From assembly GCA_964058805.1 (NCBI GenBank), contig CAXKVV010000614.1, positions 1-36,710 of the forward strand: DNA of 36,710 nt. Reading direction: 5' to 3'. Below the pieces are notes generated by a model. It was not told the DNA's origin, made no database searches, and saw nothing but the letters and a program-made list of their open reading frames with translations. Each line of letters opens with the position of its first letter. The stretch's first letter is position 1. Origin of the DNA: Schoenoplectus triqueter. Taxonomy: Eukaryota > Streptophyta > Magnoliopsida > Poales > Cyperaceae. The position numbers and the translations under genes were made by a program. Below, in pieces: positions 10,863 to 22,869 of the stretch.

Positions 10863-11428
10863 ATGATCGAGGTATTGAAGACTGGTGGTGCCAGTGCCAG
10901 CGCCAGCAGCTCCATTAATTTGAGGTGGTACCGGAGGTGGCTTTTCTCTGATTGAAATTGTCCATTTCTTGCACCAGCTCATCTTTTGTGCTACTGCATG
11001 ATATTACAATCTACAACATCAATTAAAAGAATAAACAAGTTAAATAAAAGAACAAAATACTGGTTACTTCTTATGTAACATACCAGTATCCCTCCAGGAG
11101 CAACCAAACGCGACACTGATTCCCAATACAAGTTACCAGAAATAATCACAGTTCCTGATTCTGGTACGTGCTGACCACTAGCAATAAATAGTTGTTTCTT
11201 ATTAATATTTATTCTCAAAGGCAAGGGAAGTGTATATGATAAATGAGATTTTAGTAGCTATCAGTATTCAAACATAAACATGCGCTTACTGGTATACTGA
11301 TCTCTTTTGCAACAGTAATCACAAATTAGATGTACCTTTTGACAGGATCTTCAGGATGTAAAACAATGGCATCAACAGTTCCCTTGTCCAATACAAGCTG
11401 GAATTTCTTCTCCAATTTTGTTTCCAGG
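10863..11428 (-). pseudogene. METTL10/EFM4-like eEF1A lysine methyltransferase, 3' exons
   Basis: Three minus-strand exon remnants read in order. 11428-11334 gives LETKLEKKFQLVLDKGT then DAIVLHPEDPVKR, ending at a GT donor. About 11127-11084 gives LYWESVSRLVAPGGIL with a GTATGT donor. 11010-10915 follows a TAG acceptor and gives ISCSSTKDELVQEMDNFNQR, ending in a stop. A shifted-frame LQYLDH remains at 10863-10880. This is the C-terminal half of the seven-beta-strand methyltransferase family that methylates lysine on translation factor eEF1A (plant AR401, yeast Efm4). The middle exon lacks a good AG acceptor and the last exon stops before the conserved C-terminus. The upstream part lies beyond a LINE insertion at 11453. 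The gene is therefore broken. Confidence 0.75.
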
Positions 11429-11452
11429 TTGAAAATAAGATAGAGAATACAT

Positions 11453-14400
11453 GCTTTAAATTGTGATACACGGAAAAAAAGAACGAAATAGAAATGATGT
11501 AGGCATCTTAATTGATAAGAGCCTTAAGAATGGAGTTGTCGCAGTTAGGAGACAAGAGAACAAGATCATCATGATCAAATTGATTTTTGGAGATTTGATC
11601 TTGAACGTCATCAGTGCGTATGCCTCACAAGTAGGTTTGAGCGATGATGTCAAGAGACGATTCTGAGAAGACTTAGAGGACATGATTAGAGGAGTGCCTA
11701 GCAGTGAAAAACTCTTCATTGGAGGTGATTTTATTGGTCATATTGACACAGTTAGAAGGGGGTTTGAGAGGTTACATGGGGGTTTTGGATATGACAAACA
11801 GAATCAAGAGGGAAAAGGCATCTTGAACTTCGCTATAGCTTATGACCTCATGGTAGCGAACACCTTCTTTAGAAAGAAAAAAATCATATTTAATTACTTT
11901 CAGCAAAGGCCAACACTCGAACCAGATCGATTTTGTCCTGACTAGAATGGAGGAGAGACCAAACTGCATACATTGTAAGGTTATACCTAGCGAATGTGTT
12001 GTCACACAACACAAACTTTTGGTGGCTGATTTTTATTTTCAGGTATGCATTCGGCAAGATAGAGGCATGAAAATAACGAGAACGAGGTGGTGGAAGCTCA
12101 AATGGGACGTTTCTCAGGTGTTTAAGAATAGAATTATTGCAGAAGGATCGTGGAATGAATGTGAGGATGCGGATAATATGTGAAAGAAGATGACGACTCA
12201 CATTCGGAAGGTGACTATAGAGGTGTTTGGAGTAACTAGAGGAAATAAATATGAACCTAAAGACACTTGGTGGTGGAATGATGAAGTAAAAAAGCTATCA
12301 ATGAGAAGAAAGAATGTTACAAACGTTTACATCACAACAAAAGTGATGAAATCATACAGAAGTACAAAGAAGCTAGAAAAAACGCAAAAAAAACTGTGAT
12401 CGAAACAAAGGGTCAGGCATACACGGAGTTGTATCGAAAATTAGATACGAAAGAGGACGAAAATGATGTCTACAAGATGGCTAAACTTCGAGAAAGGAAG
12501 ACAAGAGACTTACACCAAGTTAAAAGTATTAAGGATGGACTTTTGGTGAAAGATGAGGAGATTAAGAACAAATGGAGAGCATACTTCGACAAGCTATTCA
12601 ACGACGAGGGTGAGAAAACCGCAATCGAGTTGGACGACTCAATTGACACCAATAGGCGATTTGTTCGGAGAATTCAAGAGTCTGAGGTGAAAGAAGCTTT
12701 AAAAAAGATGCAAAACAGGTAAGGCGTTAGGACCGGATGACATCCCGATTGAGGTATGGAGATGTCTTGGAGATATAGCAATAGTGTGACTCACTAAACT
12801 ATTTAATACCATTTTTCGGTCCAATAAGATGCCCGATGAGTGTAGAAGAAGTATATTAGTACCAATCTTCAAGAATAAAGGAGATATTCAAAGTTGTACT
12901 AATTACAGAGGAATTAAGCTCATGAGTCATACCATAAAACTTTGGGAGAGAGTGATCGAGCACCGTTTAAGAAAACTGACAACTGTCTCTAAAAATCAGT
13001 TTGGTTTTATGCCTGGGAGGTCCACTATGGAGGCGATTTTCTTGATAAGACAACTTATGGAGAGACATCGAGAACAGAAGAATGACCTACATATGATATT
13101 TATTGATTTAGAGAAAGCGTATGATAAAATTTTAAGAAATATTATGTGGTGGGCGCTCAAAAGGAAACTAGTTCCAACAAAGTACGTTACCCTTATTAAG
13201 GATATGTACACAAATGCTGTGACTTGTGTCAGAGCATGTGACAACGAATCCGATACATTTCCTATTAAGATAGGATTACATTAAGGGTCAGCATTTAGTC
13301 CATATATTTTCACCTTAGTGATAGATGAGATCACAAAGGACATACAAGAAGATATTCCTTGGTGTATGCTCTTTGCTGATTGACGAGAGCAGAATTGGAG
13401 TCAATCAGAAACTAGAGTTGTGGAGGCAAACTTTAGAATCGAAAGGTTTTAGACTTAGTAGGACAAAAACTGAATATATGATGTGTCAGTTCAGTGGGAA
13501 AAACTTAGATGACGGAGATGTTAGTTTGGATTAGGACTGCTAATGGACGCGGTTGTCCATGGACAAAGTGGACAAACAATAGTTGGATATATATTGGTCG
13601 GGTCTAATTTGGACATGGGCCCAAAGCTCAACTTGAGTCCAAATAGAAACTGTTAAATGGGCTATATATGGGTTAATTGTGGTCAGAAGATGGACTAAGT
13701 ATGGTCTTATTCTTGAACAAAATGGACTGATCATGATCTTAGACCTGGACGACCTCAGCGTGAAATGTTTGAATGAATATAATTCATGGAATTTTGTTCA
13801 AACATTTGCTGATATTATTTTGAAGCATCTTCCAATGTCGTTTACTTTGATCAAGCATTAAAGAATTCAAAAAAAGAAAAAATATATATATGTACATAAT
13901 TATGGACTGGGTTATGGATAGATTACAGACAGGTTGTGGACTGGATTGTGGATAGATTATGGACATATAATGGACTGGGTTTGGTTTTGAACTTTAACTC
14001 TTCATTGTCGGGCTGAACTGAACATGGGCTGGTATCCGTCCATTAGCAGGCCTAGTTTGGATGGACGAGTAGTACCCATGAATGACACATTTCGGTATTT
14101 GACATCGATTTTGCAGAGTGAATGAGAGATTGATGAAGATGTTAGTCATAGAATATGAGCTGGATGGGTAAAATGGAGACAAGTATCTGGTGTTCTTTGT
14201 GACAAGAATGTCCCAAACAAACTAAAAGACAAGTTCTACAGGACGGTGATTAGACCCGCGATGTTGTATGGTGTAGAATGTTGGGCTACAAAAGGACAAC
14301 ACATCCAGAAGATGAGTGTAGCTGAAATGCGAATGTTGCGCTGGATATGTGACCACACAAGGAAAGATCGAATCAGGAATGATGATATTAGGGACAAACT

Positions 14401-15084
14401 TTGGGTAGCACCAATTCAAGAGAAGCTAGTCCAATATCGTTTGCGATGGCTTGGTCATATCCAACGAATGCCTCCTGAAGCATCAGTACGCAGTGGTATT
14501 TTAAATCGTCCTGAAAATACAAGAAGAGGAAGAGGTCGACCGAGATTGACATGGGAGGAAGCAATAAAAAGAGATTTGAAGGAATGAAATATACTCAAAG
14601 AACTTGCTTTGGATAGGAGTGCGTGGAAGATAACGATTCATGTACCTGAACCATGATTTAGGAGTAAGAGTATAATAGTAGAGTTATAGACTTCATATTC
14701 TTAGATTTTTTACGATTTTAGAATTTAGAATTTAGAAATAGATTTCAGAAATAGAGGTTTAGATAGGATTTTAGGATTTAGAATTTAGAATTAGGTTTTA
14801 AAATAGGATTTTAGGATTTAGAAATAGATTTTATAATAGAGATTTATTGTATTATTATTATTATTATTGTTATTATTGCTACTATTATTAGCATATTATC
14901 ATTATCATCTTTATTTATATATTATTATTATTATTTTATTTAATTTTTTTTCTTCCATTATATTCATTATTATCACTGATATTTAAGATTTTTGATCTTA
15001 TGTTTTCCGATTGGGTTTCATTTCTAACCTACTCCAATTTATTTGAGATTAAAGGCTTTATTGTTGTTGTTATTGTTTGTTTAC
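11453..15084 (+). mobile_element. RTE-type LINE (non-LTR retrotransposon), 5'-truncated and decayed
   Basis: The element starts inside the endonuclease domain (WYTG-like start near 11462, then VISAYASQVGL and EKLFIGGDF). It continues through the linker (TWWWNDEVKKLS) and reverse transcriptase (LVPIFKNKGDIQSCTNYRGI, NQFGFMPGRSTMEAIF, MIFIDLEKAYDK), then [12 protein letters not shown], and after the MITE, RPAMLYGVECWATK, MRMLRWICDHTRKDRIRNDD and GRGRPRLTWEEA. The 3' end has ACCTACTCCAATTTATTTGAG followed shortly by TTGTTGTTG, the usual plant RTE tail. AATACAT flanks it at 11446-11452 and 15085-15091 as a probable TSD. Stops occur at TTC-TGA (about 11663), ATAGTG-TGA (about 12787) and CAT-TAA (about 13282). 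A deletion near 13380 removes the second Asp of the FADD catalytic motif. The copy is dead. Its first bases (to about 11462) are too short to assign firmly. Confidence 0.88.
13532..14054. mobile_element. hAT-type MITE nested in the LINE, perfect 8-bp TSD (GTTTGGAT)
   Basis: The termini are TAGGACTGCTAATGGACG and, reversed, TAGGCCTGCTAATGGACG, differing at one of 18 bases. GTTTGGAT is duplicated at 13524-13531 and 14055-14062. Removing the element and one TSD rejoins the LINE protein between VSLD and the next residues. Inside, a 34-bp unit beginning TGGACTGG recurs at about 13903, 13937 and 13971. It carries no transposase. Confidence 0.9.
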
Positions 15085-15200
15085 AATACATCATCATACA
15101 CAAACATGCGGTAGAGTTATCAAAGGACTATTTCAATTCTAATTGTCTAGTTCCAGCTTTAGACTTCTGCAGGATTCAAACAGCATGTATTCATAGAACT
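15085..15200 (-). pseudogene. METTL10-like gene, fragment on the far side of the LINE
   Basis: Read on the minus strand, 15106-15088 gives a FVYDDV-like motif. This is the residue block that directly precedes LETKLE in the METTL10 family, and LETKLE is where the sequence resumes across the LINE at 11428. About 40 bp further upstream, 15186-15160 resembles the family helix AVELARSL with one extra base. The two blocks are short and decayed, but position, order and strand match an exon split by the insertion. Confidence 0.5.
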
Positions 15201-16130
15201 AAGTTTCATACTTTTATGCTTTTAGATATACGCAACCCACTGATCACTGACTTTCTTAATCTTTGCAATGACATTTCTTAAGATCCGATTGAAAGATAAA
15301 AAAACAGATACAATGCTAAAAATCAGAATGATTTTTTGTATCTTCTATTTATAGGCAAATTAACCGATTTGTACAAACCGGTATATTTTAATTCTATCTT
15401 TCAATATCTAAACAAATTTATAGAGAGTTTGGGTTCTATCTATCAGACTATATATCAGAGCTGGAATACAACAAAGGGCGTCCATGACCCACATAGAAGG
15501 GAATGTACAACCAGAAGAAAATTTGCAAAAAGCAGGAATGTTGATCCTTTTCCTTCAGATTTTTTTTTATATTTTTGATAAATAAAATAAATAAAGCGAG
15601 CGAGCGAGCTGATATAATTGTGATAAAATTTAGCATTACAACCTGATTCGATTCGAGTTTCAAACACGATTCCGGCTCAATTTTGTTTCTTTGCTTAAAA
15701 AAGAAAAGTATACGTTGATTTATGCAAAGAAAATGTGTAGATATATATAGTAGACATATGTGTGGCCATGTGAAGCAATTAATTTATTAATCTATTTCTC
15801 TAAGAAAAATATTTTATATCTACTTCGTTGGTAGCACATAATCACATCGAACGAATTTAACACACAAAAATATTAATATATTTGTAAAATAGTTGCACGC
15901 TAATATTTTTAAAAAATAATTATATGTATACAAACTGTTAGCAAGTCTTTCAATCAAGCAATTCATGTTTAGCCTATTGCTTTTGAACACTAGTCGTATT
16001 ATTTTTCTAAAAAAAAAACTAGTCATATTAGTACTTAATCTAAAATAATTTCTTATGTATGTCACACATTGAAGGGTTGATTTTATGGGACAGGACGTCC
16101 TCATGATAAGTGCAGCTTAAGGTATGTTAA
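15201..16130. other. No gene seen; possible decayed upstream gene sequence
   Basis: Sequence between the METTL10 fragment and the copia element. I could not align it with the expected N-terminal methyltransferase exons (the WNVLDIGTGNG region is absent). There is a short (GCGA)n at about 15596-15608. No promoter or element end is supported. Confidence 0.4.
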
Positions 16131-19100
16131 AAATTCATCTTTATCAAATTCCAAACTAAAAAAGAGTCCTACATTGAAAAAGAAGCAATCTAAAAATATT
16201 TTTGCTAAGAATGTCAAACTAAGTATAGATAGAAATGATAAATCAAATAATCATGCCTATCAATATAGATACACCAACATGAAAAACACCAAGACTATAT
16301 TTAGACCAAAAGGTGATAATAGAATATACCATAGGGGTCCTAATGGTTGGCCTTATGACATTGAAAATAAAAAGGTTTTTCATAAAATTAATAAATCAAA
16401 GGTTGCATCCCAACAGTCTAAAAAGGTTCAAACAAACATGATTTTAAAAGGAAAATCAAGCTCATCTAAGTTGACCAAAGCTCAAAAACTTACCTCTCAT
16501 TTCAAGTCTCATTTTGTGTAAGAAAAATTATCATGTTCCAACAAGGATATTTTGTAACTATTGTTGCAAAATATATCACATTTCACTGGATTGTAACTTT
16601 AGAAAGAGAAGTAACAAGAATGTTGTTTGAATTCTTAAGATCATTTTCTAGAGTATAAATGAGATAATTCTCCTCAAAAATCCTACTAGTAAAATACTTA
16701 GAGGGAAAAAATGTTAAGATGTATATTAGTTAATTAGAGATATTTTTTTCTTCTAATGACTAATATATTTTTGTAGGTATATATGATCTTCAATGAAATT
16801 GCTTGGATAATAGATAGTGGATGTACCCATCACATGACCGATAACAAAATAAATTTCAAAACTTTGCAACAAATTGGTGGGGGTATAGTCACCTTTGGTA
16901 AAAATCAAGGTAAGATCATTGGTATAGGATCGATAGGAAATCAACATATAACTATTACCAATGTATATCTTGTTGAAGGTATAAATTTTAACTTATTGAG
17001 TGTAAGCAAACTTTGTGACAATAGATATCATATTATATTTGATTCAAATGCTTGTTATCTTATTGATAGTTCTACTAATAAATTATTATATCAAGGGAAA
17101 AAAAGATAAGAGCATGTATTATTTATATCTAAGTCATTTCGAATTTGGTGAAATATATTTGAGTGTCATAGCATTTAACTCTTGGTTGTGGCATCGGAGA
17201 TTGGGTCATGTCTCAATGGACTCAATCAAAAAGTTGATAAGTCTTGAATTGGTTAGGGGATTGTCAACAAAAAGATATGAACTCGAAAGACTATGTGATG
17301 CATGCATGCAAGGTAAACATAAAGCATCAAGTTTTAAAGTCAAAGAAATAGTATCCACTAATTCTCCCTTGGAATTGCTTCATTTAGACTTATTTGGCCC
17401 AATAACCATTTTAAGTATCTCAAGAAAAAAGATTTGTGTTTGTTATTGTAGATGACTATAGTTACTTTACTTGGGTTATTTTTCTTGTCTCAAAAGATAA
17501 AATATTTGAGCAATTTGTCAATTTTTGTTATAGGGTAGAAAATGAAAAATTCTCTAAAATTGATACTATCTGTAGTGATCATGGAAAAGAGTTTGAAAAT
17601 ACAAAACTTGATGACTTTTACAATAAAAGAGGGTATAGACATGTATACTCTGCTCCACATACTCCACAATAAAATGGAGTTGTAAAGGGAAAAAATCGAA
17701 CAATACAATAACTTGTCCGAACCATACTTCATGAGTATACTATTCTAAGAATTTTATGGGCCGATGTGGTTAACACAGCATGTCACGTAGTTAATCGAGT
17801 AAGTCTACGTCCACTGATTAAGAAAATATCATATGAGCTATGGAGTGGATGCTAGCCTAATTTGTCATATTTTAGAGTGTTCGGTTCTAAATGTTTTAAT
17901 TTGAATAAGGTACTAAAAGTTATCAAATTTAATTCAAAATCAATTAAAGGAGTATTTGTAGGATATTTCTCCACAAGTAAAGCTTATAGAATCTACATAC
18001 CGACATAACGGATTGTGATAGAATCCATGCATATCAAATTTGATGAATCTATTAATATTGGGACCAAAAAAGGTTCATCTATTATAGGTGGAGCTGAAGA
18101 CATCAATGCATTGAATGACAACCAAGTCATAATTATTGAAGATGTACAAGAAACTTCAACGTCTTAAAAGGCCTCAACAACCATGAATTAAGAACAAATT
18201 ATCAAAATTACTCAACAAAAAATGCAAAATATTTCAACAACTCAAGAAGAAGAGAGTCAAGTTATGTAAGAGGAACATAATGCATTAAATGATGACATCG
18301 GTGTAGAACACATTTTGCCACCTTAAGACTCAAATTATGAAGTTTCAATCGATCTTAGAGAAGTGTCTCATCGTCCTCTTTCTAGTATAATTGGTGACCC
18401 TAGGAAAGGTATAAGGACAAGGTCAAAAATGAATAAAATGATTGCTCATTGTGCTTTTGTATCTCAATTTGAGCCCAAAATTTTTAAAGATGTCAATAAT
18501 GATTCATATTGGATTGTTCTATGCAAGACAAATTGAACCAATTTGAAAGAAATCAAGTATGAGAACTTGTTCCTAGGCCAAATAATAGAGTAATTATAGG
18601 TACAAAATGGATCTTTTAAAATAAACTCGATGAGAATGAGATAATTGTTAGAAATAAAGCTAGATTGGTTGTCCAAGGCTATACCCAACAAGCCGGTATT
18701 GACTTTGAAGAAACATTTACACCAATTGCACGTCTTGAATCTATTATGATGCTTTTAGCATATGCATCACACAAATATTTTACATTATATTAAATGGATG
18801 TTAAAAGTGCATTTCTTAATGAATTCCTAGAAGAAGAGGTGTATGTCCAACAACCATCAGGGTTTATTAACTAAACTTATCTCTCTCAATCATGTTTATA
18901 GACTCATAAAAACTTTATATGGTCTTAAACAAGACCCTAGAACTTGGTATGGTAGACTTAGTTTTTTTTCTTTCTTTCAAATGGTTTTGTTAGGGGTCAA
19001 AATGATGCAACTCTCTTTACTAAAAAGAAGGATAATGATTTTTTATTAGTACAAGTTTATATTGATGATATCATATTTTGATCAACTAATCTGGTACTTA

Positions 19101-19985
19101 CCGAGAAGTTTTATTTTTAATGGGTAGTGAATTTGAGATGTCAATGATGAGAGAACTTATATTTTTCTTGGGACTTCAAATTAAATAAACGAAAGATGTC
19201 ATCTTCATTAATTAAACCAAATATGCTAAGGAGTTAGTCAAGAAATTTGACCATGATGATTGCAAGACAAGTAAGACATCAATGACAATTGATGCTAACC
19301 TAGGTGTGAATGAAGGGGGAAGATCAACCGACATACATCAATATAGGGCAATGATCGGTGGTCTTCTTTATCTTATGGCTAGTAGACTGGATATAATATT
19401 TTTCGTTTGTTTATATGCACGGTACCAAGCAAATCCCAAAGAGTTTCATCTAATTGCACTGAAAAAAAATCCTAAGATACGTTAAAGGTACTCTTAATCT
19501 TGAATTATGGTATGGTAGATAAACCGAACTTAATCTCATTGGATTTACCGATGCTGATTTTATCGGTGATAGACTTGATAGAAAAAGTACTAGTGCAACA
19601 TGTCAATTTCTTAGGAGATCATTAGTATTATGGTCTAGTCGTAAGCAAACTTCAGTGGCTCTTTCAACCGCTGAAAATCGAGTACATTGCTGCGGGAAGT
19701 TGTTGCACACAAATATTATGGATGATACAAACTTTACAAGATTATAATTTACGCTTCCGCAAAATATCAATAATGTATGATAACACTAGTGCAATAATGA
19801 TCTCAAAGAACCCTATTTTACATGCACGTACCAAGCATATTGAAATTCAACATCATTTTATTCGTGATCATGTTGAAAGGGTTATATTGAACTCATTCAT
19901 GTTGATACCAAACATAAAATAGCTGATATATTCACAAAACCCCTTAATACACAATAATATTGTGAGTTAAGATTTAAATTAGACA
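16130..19985 (+). mobile_element. Ty1/copia retrotransposon relic, Sirevirus-like
   Basis: Domains run in copia order. A basic gag remnant at 16174-16521 precedes a zinc knuckle CNYCCKIYHISLDC (about 16552-16593). Protease follows with DSGCTHHMT (about 16810), then gag-pre-integrase WHRRLGHV (about 17190). Integrase shows HLDLFGP, CSDHGKEF and PHTPQ-stop-NGVVKGKNR, where the usual catalytic Glu is Lys. Reverse transcriptase shows ARLVVQGYTQ, DVKSAF and YIDDIIF-stop (about 19055-19085). RNase H shows GFTDADF and, at the end, ADIFTKPLN. Motifs such as NSKSIKGVFVGY and GDPRKGIRTRSKMN are typical of the Sirevirus branch. At least ten stops or shifts break the polyprotein, so it is an old dead copy. 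No LTR pair was recognised, and both ends are approximate. Confidence 0.85.
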
Positions 19986-20274
19986 TTCTTGAACTTTCTT
20001 AGTAATTAAAACTATAACATACATATTTAAGTCTGTTTCAAAGCATAACTGTCATATTTATTTTCAAATCCTATTCAAAAACCAATAAAAATCGTGTGTC
20101 TGGCCCTAAACTGTTATAACGATTCACTAATCGTTATAATGATTCTTTTGAATGTCTGTAGTATTTTTCTTTGTTCTTGACTTTATCTCCAGACAACTGT
20201 TGGCAATGATTCAAACTCCCAGACAGTCGTTAGCAACAATTCAGAAATTATAAAACCATAATTTTGGACCTAAT

Positions 20275-20760
20275 GCTTTGATACCACTGATATTTAAAAG
20301 AATGATTGATGAGTTTTATCAAAGATGATAATTTGGTCTAGTTTGGTCAGAGTACAGAAATTATAAAGAACACTAAGAATGTTAACGGACTTCGGCTTAA
20401 AATATCTACGTCTCCGGGTCTCACCCCACTAACATGATGTCGCTTTATCACTAAAAATTCAATTACACACAAGAAGCTTTAGTTTCTTCACAATACAAGT
20501 GCAAGAAGACTAAAACTATAAAAGAAAACAACAAAGAAGCACTCAATGCTCAAAGAAACTGTAGTACAACTACTGAGAAAAGATTTGAGACAAAGCTGAA
20601 AAAAGTGTTGAACTGAAGATTGCACAAGAATTCTTTTTGATTTGGCTAATTCAAGATCTCTTATTCTTGTAATTTGCAAGGAAGGAAATGGATTATTTTG
20701 GTTACAGTTGAGTGCTCCGGGTTGTTGTACATTGAATATGATCCTATATCTTCATAGAAG
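20275..20760 (-). mobile_element. Copia LTR fragment with primer-binding site, opposite strand
   Basis: Read on the minus strand, TGGTATCAAAGC at 20286-20275 matches the initiator-tRNA-Met primer-binding site with one change. It is preceded by LTR-like sequence with the copia R/U5 block GTGAGACCCGGAGACGTAGA then AAGCCGAAGTCCGTTAAC. The element body would extend leftwards, but the neighbouring copia relic is on the plus strand, so this is a separate, mostly deleted insertion. The outer LTR edge near 20760 is a guess. Confidence 0.65.
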
Positions 20761-20889
20761 CCTCTAAATTTATCTTGATCATTTTTTCTTCATTTCCTTG
20801 AAGTTTCTTAGAATCCTACAATTAAATCTTAAGAAAAACTTGTTAAATTCAATAATATTTTGCAAAACAACAAAATCAAAGAAATTATT

Positions 20890-21055
20890 AAGTGTAACAA
20901 TTATTTTACACGGATCGAGTAGGGTCGACTCATTACCCGGTCGGATCAGATATAAATCAAGAATTTTTAATTCGAATTTAAACGGGTCGGGTTCAGATCG
21001 GATCAAAAAAATTATAAAATATTATAATCTGACCCGACCTGACCCATTAACACCC
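20890..21055. mobile_element. Fragment of a hAT-type MITE rich in GGGTCGGGT motifs
   Basis: The right end, reversed, reads GGGTGTTAATGGGTCAGG, then GGGTCAGATT, similar to common plant hAT MITE termini. The left end (ACACGGATCGAG) is a poor mirror and no TSD was found. Treated as a degraded copy. Confidence 0.45.
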
Positions 21056-21059
21056 ATAG

Positions 21060-22650
21060 CCAGTTCCCAACCACCAAGAAGCATATGGCAAAGAAACAAT
21101 GCAAAGTTACAAACTGAATTGAGTTCGGACTAAGTTTAAAACTCGAGTCTAATTATAGAGATTAAATTTCACCACAATCATACTAATTTGTTTATTATAC
21201 TTCAATAATGTTATTACAATATACTTGGTTTGATGTTCCACAATTTATATTGCTTATATTCATAATTTATTTTATGCTGGTAGTCTGGTATTGTTCGCCA
21301 ATAAATATTTCCTTTATTTAGAGGGAAAAGAATAACGAACAGTGAGACTAGGATCCATCTAAGTCCTAGTCAGTTGCTACAGGTCGATTTATCTGCAGCA
21401 GTAAATGGCAATATATATATTTTTTTCCTTTTTTTTGAAATAAATACAAGTTATTATTTGCTGGGTCTGAGGGCTCCTAATTCACAACATGCACCTAAAG
21501 TTTCGTTGAACCCTGCAAACATATAGCATTAAATTAAATTAATTTAAAAATATATAAAAGAGCTTATGCAAAGCTAACAAGTATATACAGATTGAAAAAA
21601 ATTCAAGAGTCAAAATTTGAAATTATTTTCATTATAAGCATATTTTTTTTCTAAAAAAATATACATAATTGTAAAGATATATTTTTAAAAAAAAATCTGG
21701 TATACATAAATATCTATGAGTTCAATATATAATATATTTTTTTAAAATAGTAGAACCCATCAGTTTCATTGAAACTAAAGCAGTAAACATAGGGTACTTA
21801 TACTAATACCAAATAGCAGTAAATATAGGGTACTTATACCAATACCAAATATCTGGTACGGTATAAGAAGAATGTGTTATATTGTGCAGCAACTTACAAA
21901 ACTAAGCAAGAAAGCCAAGCAAGAAACTAAGTAAAGCTAAATATCCCTACATGCAGTAAAAAAAAAAAAGCAAAGTCTAGAACCAAAACACATACAAGCA
22001 ACAATCACATGTATAGTAAAAAGCAATTACTAATACAAAATAAGGATATTCAAGAGAATCCTCAATCTCGCTTTCAAACGTAGGCAGAGCCTCCAAAGCC
22101 ATTTGGTGATGGTCCCAAGTGAGAGCCTCCATTTTCTCTTCCATTTCTGCCCCTAAAGTGTCCAAGTCGGCCCTTACTGATACCTCTATCGGTTATCACT
22201 GGTACTTACATTGAAAGAGCTTTCCACATCGAGGTAAAATCAAGGATAACTTAAGTAAATGAACCATATCTTTAGAGAGAAAGATGCGTCCAAATATTTC
22301 GAGAAACATATAAAGCTCCACAACAGATAGTAACTGAGATTACAAAGGAGATGAGAAACTGGACATGATCAAATGTTGGTATTTTGGCCCCGGATCGCAC
22401 TACTGTGGCAGCCTTCTCTGAATCAGCTGGAGCATCTTCAGTCTCCTGTTTTGGAGAGAGAGGCGACAGTTAAATACCAAGGCCCACAACAAATATTGGT
22501 ACCGAAAAACTTGTGCCAGCACAATGCCAAGAAATGGACAAGCCCACTAGTACCGAAACCATTTTCTTGTTGCTACTGGTACCGACAACAAACTGATGGA
22601 AGGGTACTACTAATGCCACTATGCATCATTGATTATTATGTTACATTTAA
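21060..22650. other. No gene seen
   Basis: A short direct repeat of GCAGTAAA(C/T)ATAGGGTACTTATAC lies near 21780-21845. A minus-strand frame at 22165-21977 (EEKMEALTWDHHQMALEALP) and a plus-strand frame at 22373-22672 are open, but I recognise neither. Either could be retroelement remains. No splice structure or promoter supports a gene. Confidence 0.4.
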
Positions 22651-22679
22651 GTTTCTATTCCGTTTTTGCTAATTATTTT

Positions 22680-22846
22680 TAATTTTATTTTTCTTTGTCT
22701 TTATCTATTTTTATTTTTTATCTTTTTTTCAGTCTTTCTGGCTAAGACTTTGATTTATAAACTGTAATAAATAACACCGCTGGTGTTCTATCCATATAAA
22801 AAGAAATTTGGGGGTTTAACCCTCATCTTTTCATCAAAAAAAAAAC
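22680..22846 (+). mobile_element. 3' end of an L1-type LINE with poly-A tail
   Basis: A T-rich stretch leads to ATAACACCGCTGGTGTTCTA, then GGGGGTTTAACCCTCATC and TTTTCATC plus a run of A residues ending at 22846. This is the usual form of plant L1 3' untranslated ends. The 5' limit is unknown; the open frame at 22373-22672 may belong to it. Confidence 0.5.
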
Positions 22847-22869
22847 ACATCTTTAGAATTATACCAATG

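Noticed and set aside
15201..16130. N-terminal exons of the METTL10-like gene
   Set aside because: Searched by eye for the SAM-binding motif (VLDIGTGNG-like) on the minus strand without success.
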